Source of the DNA: CAYNWT01 sp964450955
GTDB taxonomy: Bacteria; Planctomycetota; Planctomycetia; Planctomycetales; Planctomycetaceae
Direction: 5' to 3'
DNA: 22,081 nt
Assembly: GCA_964450955.1 (NCBI GenBank)
Contig: CAYVFI010000060.1
Location: forward strand, 1-22,081
In this document: positions 7,229 through 15,797 of the stretch, one piece after another
How positions within the stretch are numbered: the stretch's first letter is position 1
Layout: each line of letters starts with the position of its first letter
Position numbers and translations under genes: made by a program
Notes under the pieces: model-generated
The model's input: only the letters and a program-made list of their open reading frames with translations
Databases searched by the model: none
What the model was told of the DNA's origin: nothing

Positions 7229-7867
7229 ATGAACCGCAATACGCAGCAAAACCCCGCATTTGAGACGCACACCAGTGCGACGCTGCTGCTGCGTTTGCAG
7301 GATGTTGAAGACCACGAAGCCTGGGCTGCTTTTGTGAAACGCTATGCCCCCGTTGTCTTTGCGTGGTGCCGACGATTCCGATTGCAGGACTCGGACGCGG
7401 CAGACGTCACCCAGGATGTGCTTATCAAACTGATGCGCAGTATGCGGGAATTTCGGTACGAACCAGGCAAAGGCCGTTTTCGCGGCTGGCTGAAGACAGT
7501 CACCCGTAACACGGTCAGAGACATGACTCGCAGTTGGGAACAGCGAATTCGTGGAGGCGGTGATGATACGTCACAACAACTGCTGAATGCTCTGAAAGCA
7601 CCAGACGTAGTGGATTCACTGGCCGCCGACCTGGAAGCTCAGTACCAGCGAGAACTATTGGATCGCGCGGCGCAGTCGGTGCGGCCGCGCGTGAAACCTC
7701 ATACCTGGCAGGCGTGGGAACTCACGGCGCTTAAGCAGGTTCCTGCAGCCACTGCCTGCGTTCAACTTGGCGTGACCATCGGCGATGTCTACGTCGCGCG
7801 ATCTCGAGTCAACAAGATGATGGCGGTTGAGGTTCAGAGATTGCAGACAGCAGATGAAAGCACGTGA
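7229..7867 (+). CDS. ECF-type RNA polymerase sigma factor
   Basis: The protein has 212 residues. Region 2 is seen at ~22-100: WAAFVKRYAPVVFAWCRRF, then DAADVTQDVLIKLMRSM (the sigma2 helix with the D-x-TQD-V pattern) and FRGWLKTVTRNTVRDM. Region 4 at ~148-205 (LDRAAQSVRPRVKPHTWQAWELTALKQVPAATACVQLGVTIGDVYVARSRVNKMM) has the helix-turn-helix layout in which 'VYVARSRV' is the recognition helix. It is coupled by a TGATG stop/start overlap to a kinase that carries an anti-sigma-type zinc finger, the arrangement of planctomycete ECF groups associated with Ser/Thr kinases. Its regulon cannot be read from the window; the divergent protease is one possible target. Confidence 0.93.
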   Translation: MNRNTQQNPAFETHTSATLLLRLQDVEDHEAWAAFVKRYAPVVFAWCRRFRLQDSDAADVTQDVLIKLMRSMREFRYEPGKGRFRGWLKTVTRNTVRDMTRSWEQRIRGGGDDTSQQLLNALKAPDVVDSLAADLEAQYQRELLDRAAQSVRPRVKPHTWQAWELTALKQVPAATACVQLGVTIGDVYVARSRVNKMMAVEVQRLQTADEST

Positions 7868-10104
7868 TGAACCAAATGCAGTGCCCAAACGATGCTCAGC
7901 TCAGCGCGTTCCTGGATGGTGAACTAGCCGGCGAAGAAGTCTCGCAAATCAATGCGCACCTGGAAGCCTGTACGCGGTGTCAGGCGGCGCTGGATGCGGC
8001 TACCGAGTCACAACTGGCCGTCGCGCTACCCATTGAACCGACAGACGATCCCACAATTTCGAACCTCGTTTCGCGGCTCTCGCTGCTTAGTCCCGCGAAA
8101 TTGGAAAGCGACACCAGCGTCACGTTGTCCGGCATTCAATTCCCCGGCCCGGCAACCGACGAAGCGCCGCTGGGGGAACTTGGCGAGTACCGCATTAAAG
8201 AACTCATCGGCGACGGAGCCAGCGGGTTGCTGTACCGCGCCGTGGATCCGCGAATTGATCGCGAAGTCGCGATTAAAGTGCTGCGATCAGAACTCGCCAG
8301 TCAGGACGAATCGCGGCAACGATTGAACCGAGAAGCCCGGGCGGTCGCGGGGTTGGTCCATGAGAACGTCGTGCAGCTTTACGAATTCGGAAACGCACCA
8401 GGTTTCCCACCGTACCTGGTTATGGAAATGGTGCACGGCGAATCGCTGGGGAAACGACTCAAGCGAGTTGACTGTATCGCGTCGCGAGAAGCCGTGGATC
8501 TGGTTGTCCCTATCGCCCGCGCTCTGGCTGCGGCTCACAAACAGAACCTCATTCACCGTGACGTGAAGCCATCCAATATTCTACTGGACCAGAAAGACAA
8601 ACCACGTATTACAGATTTTGGCCTGGCTCTGCTCGACGACGGAAACACAGAACTCACGCGTGAAGGTTCGCTTGCCGGAACTCCGGCCTACATCAGCCCC
8701 GAACAGATCATCGACCCACACCATGTCGACGGACGCAGCGATGTCTACAGCCTTGGCGTCGTTCTGTATCAGATGCTGACCGGCGAATTGCCGTTTCAGG
8801 GTGTCGTCCGCATGACACTGCTGGCTGTACTGCACAAAGACCCGCCGCAACCGCGGCAGTACAACGACGAAATCCCAAAGGACCTTGAAACGATTGTCCT
8901 GAAGGCAATGTCGAAAGATCCTGATAAGCGATACGAAACCGCAGACACATTCGCCGACGACCTGCAGCGTTGGCGAGACGGAAAGCCTATCAAGGCCAGG
9001 CCGGTTGGTCGCATTGAACGGTTTACTGGTTGGTGCAGGCGGAACCCCGGCACCGCGGCACTATCAACCGCAGTCGCCGTATTGTTGCTAACGGTCACTG
9101 TGGGTTCACTTATCGCTTCAATCAACCTCGCCAGCGCCCGCAGCAAAGCGCAACGGGCTGCCACACTGGCTGAGTCTCAACGGGACAAGGCGTTTTCAAC
9201 CCTGAACCGACTTGTCTACGAAGTAAACGAGAAATTTGAAGACGACGTTACCGATATCGACCAGATCCAAAAGACGGTTCTGGACATCAGCGTTCGAGGC
9301 TTGCGGGACATGGCTTCGACAGCCGATGACGCCGGCAATGTCGATGTCAGCACTGCGGCGGCTCACATCAGACTGGGCATGGTTCTCACGCGATTGGAAA
9401 ATGACGACGAAGCTCGCACGCATTTTGACAAAGGCGATCAGATACTCGAACGCCTCGGCGGCGACTCATCAACCCAGTGGCCCGTGCTGAAACACATGGT
9501 CGAATCAAAGTGGTACCGCAGCGACCTGGCATACAACCAAGAAGACTTCGGCGAATCTACGGCGCTGCTTGTGGAAGGGGTGGAACTCGCCGACGCCGCG
9601 TTCAAACGATGGCCGAAAAACTTTGAAGCCCACTTCACACTCGCGACCGCGCAGTCGCGACTGGCAGACCACAGCTTCCAGGAAGAATCCGATGACGCTG
9701 AAAAAATCATTAGCGCGGCTTTGAACACTCTTGTCGAATTGGAAAAGCAGTACCCCGGCAACTCGGACGTCTTTCTTGAGGTCACAAATACGATCGATAC
9801 GATGGCCGCGCAGTTTTATTCTACGGACCAACCTGCCAAAGCGCTGGGGCAGTTCAAAGAACTCATCAACCGCTGCAATACCGCACTGGCCAAAGATCCG
9901 GACGCCAGTCGCTACAGCGATTGGCTGATTCTCGCCCACCATGTCTGCGCCGATATTCAAAAAGAACGCGGCCGGAAAGACCAGGCAATCCAGCATCTTG
10001 TGGACGCAATGGCCGCGCAGGATAAGTTCGATCACTGGATCGATTTCGAGGTCATCCAGGCCATACAGCGAGACCTGGACGAACTCCGTCCACCCGGTAA
10101 CTAA
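7867..10104 (+). CDS. Zinc-finger anti-sigma / Ser-Thr protein kinase fusion, membrane bound
   Basis: The ORF could also begin at GTG 7864, giving 746 residues; numbering here uses that start. ATG 7867, which overlaps the sigma stop as TGATG, is preferred. The N-terminus has a ZAS anti-sigma finger, H32-x3-C36-x2-C39, with Cys7 upstream. A Hanks-type kinase spans ~109-370: glycine loop GDGASG (116-121), Lys138 (VAIK), HRDVKPSN with Asp233, DFG 251-253, and GTPAYISPEQ. All catalytic residues are intact. One membrane helix follows (~400-422), then an alpha-helical, TPR-like region of about 310 residues, probably extracytoplasmic. It most likely holds the sigma factor through the finger and controls it by phosphorylation in response to a signal sensed by the C-terminal part. 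This is inference from the fusion and coupling. Confidence 0.93.
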   Translation: MNQMQCPNDAQLSAFLDGELAGEEVSQINAHLEACTRCQAALDAATESQLAVALPIEPTDDPTISNLVSRLSLLSPAKLESDTSVTLSGIQFPGPATDEAPLGELGEYRIKELIGDGASGLLYRAVDPRIDREVAIKVLRSELASQDESRQRLNREARAVAGLVHENVVQLYEFGNAPGFPPYLVMEMVHGESLGKRLKRVDCIASREAVDLVVPIARALAAAHKQNLIHRDVKPSNILLDQKDKPRITDFGLALLDDGNTELTREGSLAGTPAYISPEQIIDPHHVDGRSDVYSLGVVLYQMLTGELPFQGVVRMTLLAVLHKDPPQPRQYNDEIPKDLETIVLKAMSKDPDKRYETADTFADDLQRWRDGKPIKARPVGRIERFTGWCRRNPGTAALSTAVAVLLLTVTVGSLIASINLASARSKAQRAATLAESQRDKAFSTLNRLVYEVNEKFEDDVTDIDQIQKTVLDISVRGLRDMASTADDAGNVDVSTAAAHIRLGMVLTRLENDDEARTHFDKGDQILERLGGDSSTQWPVLKHMVESKWYRSDLAYNQEDFGESTALLVEGVELADAAFKRWPKNFEAHFTLATAQSRLADHSFQEESDDAEKIISAALNTLVELEKQYPGNSDVFLEVTNTIDTMAAQFYSTDQPAKALGQFKELINRCNTALAKDPDASRYSDWLILAHHVCADIQKERGRKDQAIQHLVDAMAAQDKFDHWIDFEVIQAIQRDLDELRPPGN

Positions 10105-10249
10105 GTCAAAAGGCCGTAACCGAGCCAGTCGCACGCGTGCCATTTGAAGCTGAACCATTCACTGTTTCGCGGTTTGCGGATGGTCGATAGTTGGTCCCGT
10201 TCGCCGTATCATGGATCGCTCTGCATTGCACCTCTAGTGATACGTCGAC

Positions 10250-11857
10250 ATGAGAACCGCGCTTCAAACCCTGCTTGTTATCTTCGCAATTGCGTCCCCG
10301 TTGCTGGCGGATGACAGGCCAAACATCCTGTTTATCTTCAGTGATGACCACGCACCGCACGCGATTGGTGCCTACAACGGTTGGCTGAAGTCGGTTAACC
10401 CAACGCCCAACATCGACAAGCTAGCCGCGCAGGGCATGCTGTTCGAAAACAGTTTCTGCACCAACTCAATCTGCGGACCCAGCCGCGCAGTGATTCAGAC
10501 TGGCAAGCACAGCCACAAGAACGGGTTCATGAACAATGGCAATTCGTTCGACTGGAACCAGCAGACGTTCCCCAAACTGCTGCGAAAGGCCGGATACACA
10601 ACGGCCATGTACGGCAAGTCGCACCTGAAAGGCAAACCGCTGGGGTACGACGACTGGAAAGTTCTGCCCGGCCAGGGCCTGTACTACAACCCCGATATGA
10701 TCACGCCCGAAGGCCGCAAGCGCATCAACGGGCATTGCACAGACGTCGTTACCAACCTTGCCGTGGAGTATCTCAAGACGGGGCGAGACAAAGACAAGCC
10801 GTTTATGTTGATGGTTCAGCATAAGGCTCCGCACCGCAACTGGATGCCTGCCGAACGCCACCTCAATCTTTACGACGACATCGACATTCCCGAACCAAAC
10901 ACGCTGTTCGACAAGTGGCAGGACAATGCCCCGTCAGCCCGGTTTCAGGAACTCGAAATTGATCGCCACATGCACATTAACTTCGACTTGTTTGTCGATC
11001 TCTATCCCGACTTCGACAGCAAGTCGATTGTCGGCGACTTCGACCGTTCTGCCTGGCGAAATATGAAGCGTATGACGGAAGCTCAACTTAATGCCTGGGC
11101 CGCGGCGTACGGACCGAAAGACAAGAAGTTTCACGATGCGAACCTGACCGGTGACGGCCTGGTTCGATGGAAATTTCAACGCTACGCCAAAAACTATCTG
11201 CGATGCGTGAAGGGTGTTGATGAGAGTGTCGGAACGCTTATGGACACGCTTAAAGAACTGAAGCTGGACGACAACACGATTGTCATTTACTCATCCGACC
11301 AGGGTTTCTACATCGGCGACCATGGCTGGTACGACAAACGCTGGATGTACGAAGAATCTTTGAAGATGCCGTTCATTGTCAAATGGCCCGGCGTCACCAG
11401 GCCCGGTTCGCGCAGTCAGCTGATGGTGCAAAACCTGGACTACGCCGAAACATTCCTGGACATCGCCAAAACGGAAATCCCTGACGACATGCAGGGCAAG
11501 TCAGTGGTTCCAATCCTCAGGGGTGAAACGCCGGACGATTGGCGGAAAAGCATTTACTACCACTACTACGAATATCCCAGCGTGCACATGGTGCCGCGGC
11601 AGTACGGTGTTCGAACCGAAACGCACAAGCTGATGAAGTTTTACGAATTCGACGAGTGGGAATTCTACGACCTGGAAAACGACCCGGACGAACTCAGGAA
11701 TCAGTACAACAACCCGGCATGTGCTGAGAAGATTGCTGAACTCAAGACAGAACTCGAACGACTACGAACACACTACCAGGACGACAGTCCCGTTGGCGTG
11801 AAGCCGAAAGAGTGGCAGAACACGCAGCGCCCGAAAGTTATCACCGGTGCTCCGTAG
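10250..11857 (+). CDS. Secreted S1-family sulfatase
   Basis: The protein has 535 residues. Signal peptide MRTALQTLLVIFAIASPLLA has a likely cleavage near residue 20. The alkaline-phosphatase-like sulfatase fold begins with RPNILFIFSDDH, whose Asp32/Asp33 bind calcium. C75-G-P-S-R is the C-x-P-S-R motif in which the Cys becomes formylglycine, and GKSHLKG follows. YSSDQGFYIGDHGWYDKRW carries the distal metal ligands. The C-terminal YYHYYEYPSVHMVPRQYGVR and FYDLENDPDELRN are typical of sulfatases resembling N-acetylglucosamine-6-sulfatase; the exact substrate cannot be told. It needs a formylglycine-generating enzyme or anSME encoded elsewhere. No strong Shine-Dalgarno precedes the ATG. The esterase gene follows after 95 bases and may be co-transcribed. 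Confidence 0.95.
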   Translation: MRTALQTLLVIFAIASPLLADDRPNILFIFSDDHAPHAIGAYNGWLKSVNPTPNIDKLAAQGMLFENSFCTNSICGPSRAVIQTGKHSHKNGFMNNGNSFDWNQQTFPKLLRKAGYTTAMYGKSHLKGKPLGYDDWKVLPGQGLYYNPDMITPEGRKRINGHCTDVVTNLAVEYLKTGRDKDKPFMLMVQHKAPHRNWMPAERHLNLYDDIDIPEPNTLFDKWQDNAPSARFQELEIDRHMHINFDLFVDLYPDFDSKSIVGDFDRSAWRNMKRMTEAQLNAWAAAYGPKDKKFHDANLTGDGLVRWKFQRYAKNYLRCVKGVDESVGTLMDTLKELKLDDNTIVIYSSDQGFYIGDHGWYDKRWMYEESLKMPFIVKWPGVTRPGSRSQLMVQNLDYAETFLDIAKTEIPDDMQGKSVVPILRGETPDDWRKSIYYHYYEYPSVHMVPRQYGVRTETHKLMKFYEFDEWEFYDLENDPDELRNQYNNPACAEKIAELKTELERLRTHYQDDSPVGVKPKEWQNTQRPKVITGAP

Positions 11858-11952
11858 TTTGGTTTCAGTATAAGACTGAGCTCTCTCGCCCGTTTCTCCC
11901 ACCGCTGGAAGTTGCCACGCTTCATTCGACAACACAACGGAAGGTTACCCCA

Positions 11953-13185
11953 ATGCTATCGCGACTGTTTCTGCTGACTTGTTTTGTGGCTTGCCCCACG
12001 ATTGCATCCGGTCAATCCACGGATTGGCTTGCCGATTGGCTCAAAGCAAACCCGCTGAATCAGACGACGTTCGAGAAACTTGTTTCGACTGCCCAGGGAC
12101 AACAACAGATTTCTAAACAGCAGGCAGAGACTGCCGCGCGGTTGCTTTGGGACTCGCGTCGTGAGGTTCTTAAGGCCGAACGAGCCGCAGAAATGAAGAA
12201 CCGCGAAGTGGTTCTGGGCAAGCTGAAGATGCCATTCTGGTACAAGGTCTTCGGTGAGAAACCAGAAGGGGGTCGCAGTCTGTTTATCTCAATGCACGGC
12301 GGCGGTGGCGGCCCCGCGCGGATGAACGATCGGCAGTATGAGAACCAAAAGAAACTCTACCAACCAAAAGAGGGCGTCTACCTGGTCCCTCGCGCGCCGA
12401 CGAACACATGGAACCTGTGGCATCAGGAACACATTGATGCGTTTTTTGATCGGCTCATCACGAACATGATCGTGTTCGAAGGGGTGAACCCAAATAAAGT
12501 CTACTTCATGGGTTACTCGGCAGGCGGCGACGGTGTCTACCAGTTGGCGCCGCGTATGGCCGACCGACTTGCTGCGGCCGCAATGATGGCCGGCCATCCC
12601 AACGAAACCAAACCAGACGGACTTCGCAACATCGGCTTCACTTTGTTCATGGGCGGTAAGGATGCGGCGTACAAACGAAATAAGATCGCGGCTGAGTGGA
12701 AAGAAAAGCTTGCAAAGCTGGCCGAATCAGATTCGGGTGGTTACCGACACGAGGTGACAATTTTCGAAGAGTATGGACACTGGATGCAGGGCAGGGACGC
12801 GGTTGCAGTGCCCTGGATGGCGAAGTTCACGCGCGATCCGTTCCCAAAGAAAGTCGTTTGGTTACAGGACGACGTAGCCCACTCGCGATTCTATTGGCTG
12901 CAGGTGGCTGACGAGAACCAGAAGAACCGCAGCCGCGTTGTTGCGTCGATCAAAGGTAACGAGATTGCGATCGAAGAATCTGATCTGCAAAAGCTAACCG
13001 TGCTAATGAGTGACGCGATGTTGGACCTGGATAAACCGGTCCGAATCGTGAACGGTGACGAGGTGCTGTTTGAGGGCAAAGTGGAACGGACAGCAATCGC
13101 GATAGCGAAGTCGCTGCTGCTTCGAGACGACCCGGCGTCGGTCGTATCCGCTAGTGTCGATGTCGAGTTGAAAGAGTCAAAGTAA
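11953..13185 (+). CDS. Secreted serine esterase / alpha-beta hydrolase
   Basis: ATG 11953 is chosen over the longer open frame because GGAAGG lies 8 bases upstream and the next residues form a signal peptide (MLSRLFLLTCFVACPTIASG). The product has 410 residues. HGGGGGP (115-121) is the oxyanion-hole loop, G-Y-S189-A-G-G is the nucleophile elbow, Asp237 (GGKDAAY) and His276 (EEYGHWMQG) complete the triad. This is the PHB-depolymerase/feruloyl-esterase-like branch. The C-terminal ~110 residues (WLQDDVAHSRFYWLQV, then a beta-rich domain) are an added module seen in planctomycete exported esterases. Position after a sulfatase suggests removal of ester decorations from polysaccharide, but the substrate is unknown. 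Its last codons are echoed in the downstream duplication. Confidence 0.88.
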   Translation: MLSRLFLLTCFVACPTIASGQSTDWLADWLKANPLNQTTFEKLVSTAQGQQQISKQQAETAARLLWDSRREVLKAERAAEMKNREVVLGKLKMPFWYKVFGEKPEGGRSLFISMHGGGGGPARMNDRQYENQKKLYQPKEGVYLVPRAPTNTWNLWHQEHIDAFFDRLITNMIVFEGVNPNKVYFMGYSAGGDGVYQLAPRMADRLAAAAMMAGHPNETKPDGLRNIGFTLFMGGKDAAYKRNKIAAEWKEKLAKLAESDSGGYRHEVTIFEEYGHWMQGRDAVAVPWMAKFTRDPFPKKVVWLQDDVAHSRFYWLQVADENQKNRSRVVASIKGNEIAIEESDLQKLTVLMSDAMLDLDKPVRIVNGDEVLFEGKVERTAIAIAKSLLLRDDPASVVSASVDVELKESK

Positions 13186-13199
13186 TCGCAGGCAAACGT

Positions 13200-13241
13200 A
13201 GCTGACTGAGGCCCTCAGTCAGCTCGTCGCGCCAGCGACGA
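13200..13241. repeat. Two adjacent perfect hairpins after the esterase gene
   Basis: AGCTGACTGAG, GCC, CTCAGTCAGCT (13200-13224) is a perfect 11-bp stem. TCGTCGC, GCCA, GCGACGA (13224-13241) is a perfect 7-bp stem directly adjoining it. There is no T run, so these are not clear intrinsic terminators. They could protect the mRNA 3' end or be REP-like elements. Confidence 0.6.
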
Positions 13242-13295
13242 CAGTGCGCTCTGCCAGAGTTGGACTGCGACTATTTATCGCAACAGCTTGCCCGA

Positions 13296-13399
13296 ATTCA
13301 ACCACGAGTACAGCTAGTCAGTGGCATAGGATCCGTACCTCACTCCCTGAACTCGACCGCTTAGCCTTTTCGTGTATTTCGTAATTTTCGTGGTTGAAT
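13296..13399. mobile_element. MITE-like element, copy 1
   Basis: ATTCAACCACGA (13296-13307) and its exact reverse complement TCGTGGTTGAAT (13388-13399) bound a 104-base segment without a gene. The same ends bound the segment at 13531-13756. Inside the right end is TTTCGTG-type short tandem sequence. Movement is not proven. Confidence 0.45.
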
Positions 13400-13530
13400 C
13401 CGACCGCGCAACCAACACGTCAGTAGCTGGGCTCTGCCGGATGACTACCAACAAACAAACAGCTGGGCTGAGAGCATTGATGTCGAGTTGAGAGATTCGA
13501 AGTAACTGCCCGGAAGGTTGCTCGGTCGGG

Positions 13531-13756
13531 TTCAACCACGAAAGTTGCGAAATTCACGAAAGGACATGCTCGGTGAAGGAACGCGGCTAGTTGGTTGTGG
13601 ATGGGACTACAGGGTTCCAAACTGCTTGCTGATCCCGATCGAGAAAAGACGACGAGTCCCAGTTCGTCAGGAGCGTAGGACTCGGGCCTCGCCCTCTGAA
13701 CTCGACTGCTTAGCCTTTTCGTGTATTTCGTGTATTTCGTGACTTTCGTGGTTGAA
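13531..13756. mobile_element. MITE-like element, copy 2
   Basis: TTCAACCACGAAAGT (13531-13545) is perfectly repeated in inverse at ACTTTCGTGGTTGAA (13742-13756), giving a 226-base element. The right arm carries a 9-base tandem TTCGTGTAT. The interior has no credible ORF. 'CACGAAA'-rich inverted repeats of this kind occur between genes in planctomycetes (recollection); whether they move or act as RNA hairpins is unknown. Confidence 0.45.
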
Positions 13757-13805
13757 ACCGACCGCGCAACCAACGCGTCAATAGCTACGCAACTCTGGCG
13801 GATGA

Positions 13806-15200
13806 TTACGCACCAACAAACAGCTCACCCTGAATGTCAGTCTCGCTTTGCTTCTGAACATCGGCGGCGCACAGCGCGGCCAGCGGGCTGATCTCAACGA
13901 CAGCGTCTGCCGCGACAGTATGACCGGACGCTTCCAGCCACTCTCGAGCAATCCGAATCAACGCCGCTTTCGACGTATCGGGTGAATCGTTGCCTTCGCG
14001 GTTCTTGACTGGGTTGAACTCACGATCACGGTCGGCTTCGACCACAAGAGCGTTCTTAGCAAGTGGTAGTGCGTCAAAGATAAAGCGTTCGAACTTGATC
14101 GCGTTGGGCGCCGCTGGGTCGTCGGGTTTTTGCGGCGTTCCAGTCGCATCGACAAACGGGACGTTCTTCTTCGCCAGATGGAACGGCAACCCGGCCGCGG
14201 TTGTGCGTTCCAGAAACTCGCGACCAAACATGTGAATGGCCATGTTGCCGGCCCAGAAAATCCAGTTGCCATCGGCATCTTCGCGAGCCGCCTGTTCGGG
14301 CGTCAGTTCGCTGTACTCAATAATCTGTAAAGCACCATCGACATCGACAATCACGCCCATCTTTTCTGTCGGGCTGACTTTGCGAACGACCTTGGTTGAG
14401 AGTTCTGATTCGTATTCCAGGTGGAACCCAATGAACGCCGGGTCCACAACAATAGCCGTGGGGTTATCGACCTGGTGGTAATACAACAGGTCAATTCCAT
14501 CAGCCGCCATCTTGTTTAGCAGGCCGGAAGTGGACAGCGCCTGCAGCATGCCCCCGTGCCCGTCAGGACTTTGTGCGATGGAGTGTTTTTCCGACAGCAG
14601 CACGTTGCCCGTCGCGGCATCGACGGCCGGCATGTTGCCTTGAGTAAAGAAGTGAACACAGCTTTCATCGAGGCCAAAAAAACTATTCTCTTTGAAAAAC
14701 GCAACGGTCTCAGCGTGCGTCGCGTCACTGGTCATAACGTAATAAGGGATGGATTTCCCACACGCTTTCGACCGCGCGATAACCTGTTCGACAAGAATCT
14801 GAAACAGTGGGTGTCCCGAAACCGGACCGATGGGATACATGCCTTTGGGGTGGGGGAATCCCAGTCGAGTTCCCTGGCCGCCCGCGACAAGAATGACTCC
14901 GACACGGCCCGCAGCCAGCGCCGCATTACCCCGGTCTCGCGCGGCTGCCCAGGCCGCTGAGTTCTCGGCCGACTCAGCGGTTACCAGGTTACTGGGCAAG
15001 GCGGCGCGGCTTTGTCGATTGTCGTCGCTGTCGTCGTGCGAACCGGACGTCAATGACTTCAACTGTTCGAAATCGATGGCTTCGATCTGTGCGACCAATG
15101 ACTCACGAGCGGCCGTGTCCAGTTCGTCCCAGAATGCCAGCAAGTGGCTTTGGTCGAATCGGTTTAGCTTGGTGACGAGTGTTTCCGGAGGCTGTTGCAT
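13806..15200 (-). CDS. UDPGP-family nucleotidyltransferase (UDP-GlcNAc/UDP-glucose pyrophosphorylase type)
   Basis: The frame is open to 15263 by GTG, but ATG 15200 (MQQPPETLVTK) gives a natural 464-residue protein. Signature LVAGGQGTRLGFPHPKG (104-120) is the nucleotide-binding loop of eukaryote-type UDP-sugar pyrophosphorylases, with PKGMYPIG very like UAP1/AGX. Further family motifs are QSPDGHGGMLQAL (uridine binding), the VDN of YYHQVDNP, and KVVRKVSPTEKMGVI. It joins UTP and a sugar-1-phosphate to give a UDP-sugar and pyrophosphate in the cytosol; the UAP1-like pattern favours UDP-N-acetylhexosamine but does not prove it. It is the last gene of a three-gene minus-strand run, 87 bases after the DUF5658-like gene. 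Its 3' end borders the duplicated intergenic repeats. Confidence 0.88.
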   Translation of the reverse strand: MQQPPETLVTKLNRFDQSHLLAFWDELDTAARESLVAQIEAIDFEQLKSLTSGSHDDSDDNRQSRAALPSNLVTAESAENSAAWAAARDRGNAALAAGRVGVILVAGGQGTRLGFPHPKGMYPIGPVSGHPLFQILVEQVIARSKACGKSIPYYVMTSDATHAETVAFFKENSFFGLDESCVHFFTQGNMPAVDAATGNVLLSEKHSIAQSPDGHGGMLQALSTSGLLNKMAADGIDLLYYHQVDNPTAIVVDPAFIGFHLEYESELSTKVVRKVSPTEKMGVIVDVDGALQIIEYSELTPEQAAREDADGNWIFWAGNMAIHMFGREFLERTTAAGLPFHLAKKNVPFVDATGTPQKPDDPAAPNAIKFERFIFDALPLAKNALVVEADRDREFNPVKNREGNDSPDTSKAALIRIAREWLEASGHTVAADAVVEISPLAALCAADVQKQSETDIQGELFVGA

Positions 15201-15287
15201 GTTTGTTCTAACTGCGAATGTTTGCGATGCACGATAACTTGCTGCCTTGCAACACTGCCACACAGCGAAGGGGCAGCACCAGCACTT

Positions 15288-15797
15288 TCACATGCGGTTG
15301 CGCAACATAATCAAAAGGCTGTAGACGACAACAGCCCCGACAAAGATAGCTCCAAAATCCAGCAGCACCTTCGCGGTTTTAGGTTTCCTGCGAGCCACGA
15401 TTTGGGCAATGACGACCACAAACGCGGTCACGCCAAACTTGAAGAACACCAGCCCTGTGGTGCTCCAGCGTTTGATAAAGAAGTCGGCGACCGGGTTCGA
15501 TTCGACAACATTCTTCGCCAGCCAGCCACGGTTACTGAAGTACAGCAACAGAAACGTCATGAACAAATCTAATGCATTAACCAGGATGAACCGCGCCGTC
15601 TCCGTCTCAAGTGGCAGACTGGCAGTAAAAATATTCTTCCGTTTGCCAGCTGTGGCTTTGACCCTGGTTTTACGAACCTGTTCGCGCTGCTGATCGATCG
15701 CCGAATCACTCTCGATCTCAACGGGATACGCGTCAGGGTCTTCGGAATCGTCGGCCAGCCGATAGGTGCCCGGATTATCTGGTCCCGGACGGTTCAT
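15288..15797 (-). CDS. DUF5658-like membrane protein
   Basis: ATG 15797 overlaps the upstream TGA by one base (TGATG), indicating translational coupling; a TTG at 15800 is possible but less likely. The product has 169 residues. A polar, charged N-terminal ~65 residues precede three membrane helices: FILVNALDLFMTFLLLYF, TGLVFFKFGVTAFVVVIAQIVA and LLDFGAIFVGAVVVYSLLIML. The pattern 'ALDLFMTFLLLYF ... ESNPVADFFI ... FFKFGV' matches DUF5658, a small inner-membrane family without known function. Its tight coupling to an exported isomerase-like protein may mean only co-expression. Confidence 0.7.
   Translation of the reverse strand: MNRPGPDNPGTYRLADDSEDPDAYPVEIESDSAIDQQREQVRKTRVKATAGKRKNIFTASLPLETETARFILVNALDLFMTFLLLYFSNRGWLAKNVVESNPVADFFIKRWSTTGLVFFKFGVTAFVVVIAQIVARRKPKTAKVLLDFGAIFVGAVVVYSLLIMLRNRM

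Larger units (their letters stand above)
13159..13830. repeat. Diverged tandem duplication that includes both gene ends
   Basis: The last codons of the esterase (GATGTCGAGTTG, 13159-13170) recur at 13479-13490 followed by a similar 'AGTAA' stop. The block CTGAACTCGACCGCTTAGCC (from ~13351) recurs near 13698 with one change. The 3' end of the minus-strand UDPGP gene (ACCAACAAACAGCT near 13813) has an earlier degenerate copy at ~13447. Read in order this is esterase-end, block, UDPGP-end remnant, esterase-end remnant, block, UDPGP-end. That is the signature of a tandem duplication of the intergenic region. The copies have drifted and differ by about 40 bases in length. No gene is recognised in the 620 bases between 13186 and 13805. 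Confidence 0.7.

Noticed and set aside
11812..11952. Upstream extension of the esterase ORF into the sulfatase gene
   Set aside because: The signal peptide and ribosome site both point to ATG 11953.
13420..13773. ORFs in the duplicated intergenic region
   Set aside because: They run through MITE-like repeats and gene-end remnants; there are no domains and no plausible starts.
15201..15263. Upstream extension of the UDPGP gene to GTG 15263
   Set aside because: The extra 21 residues (MWQCCKAASY...) are not protein-like for the family; ATG 15200 gives the usual start.
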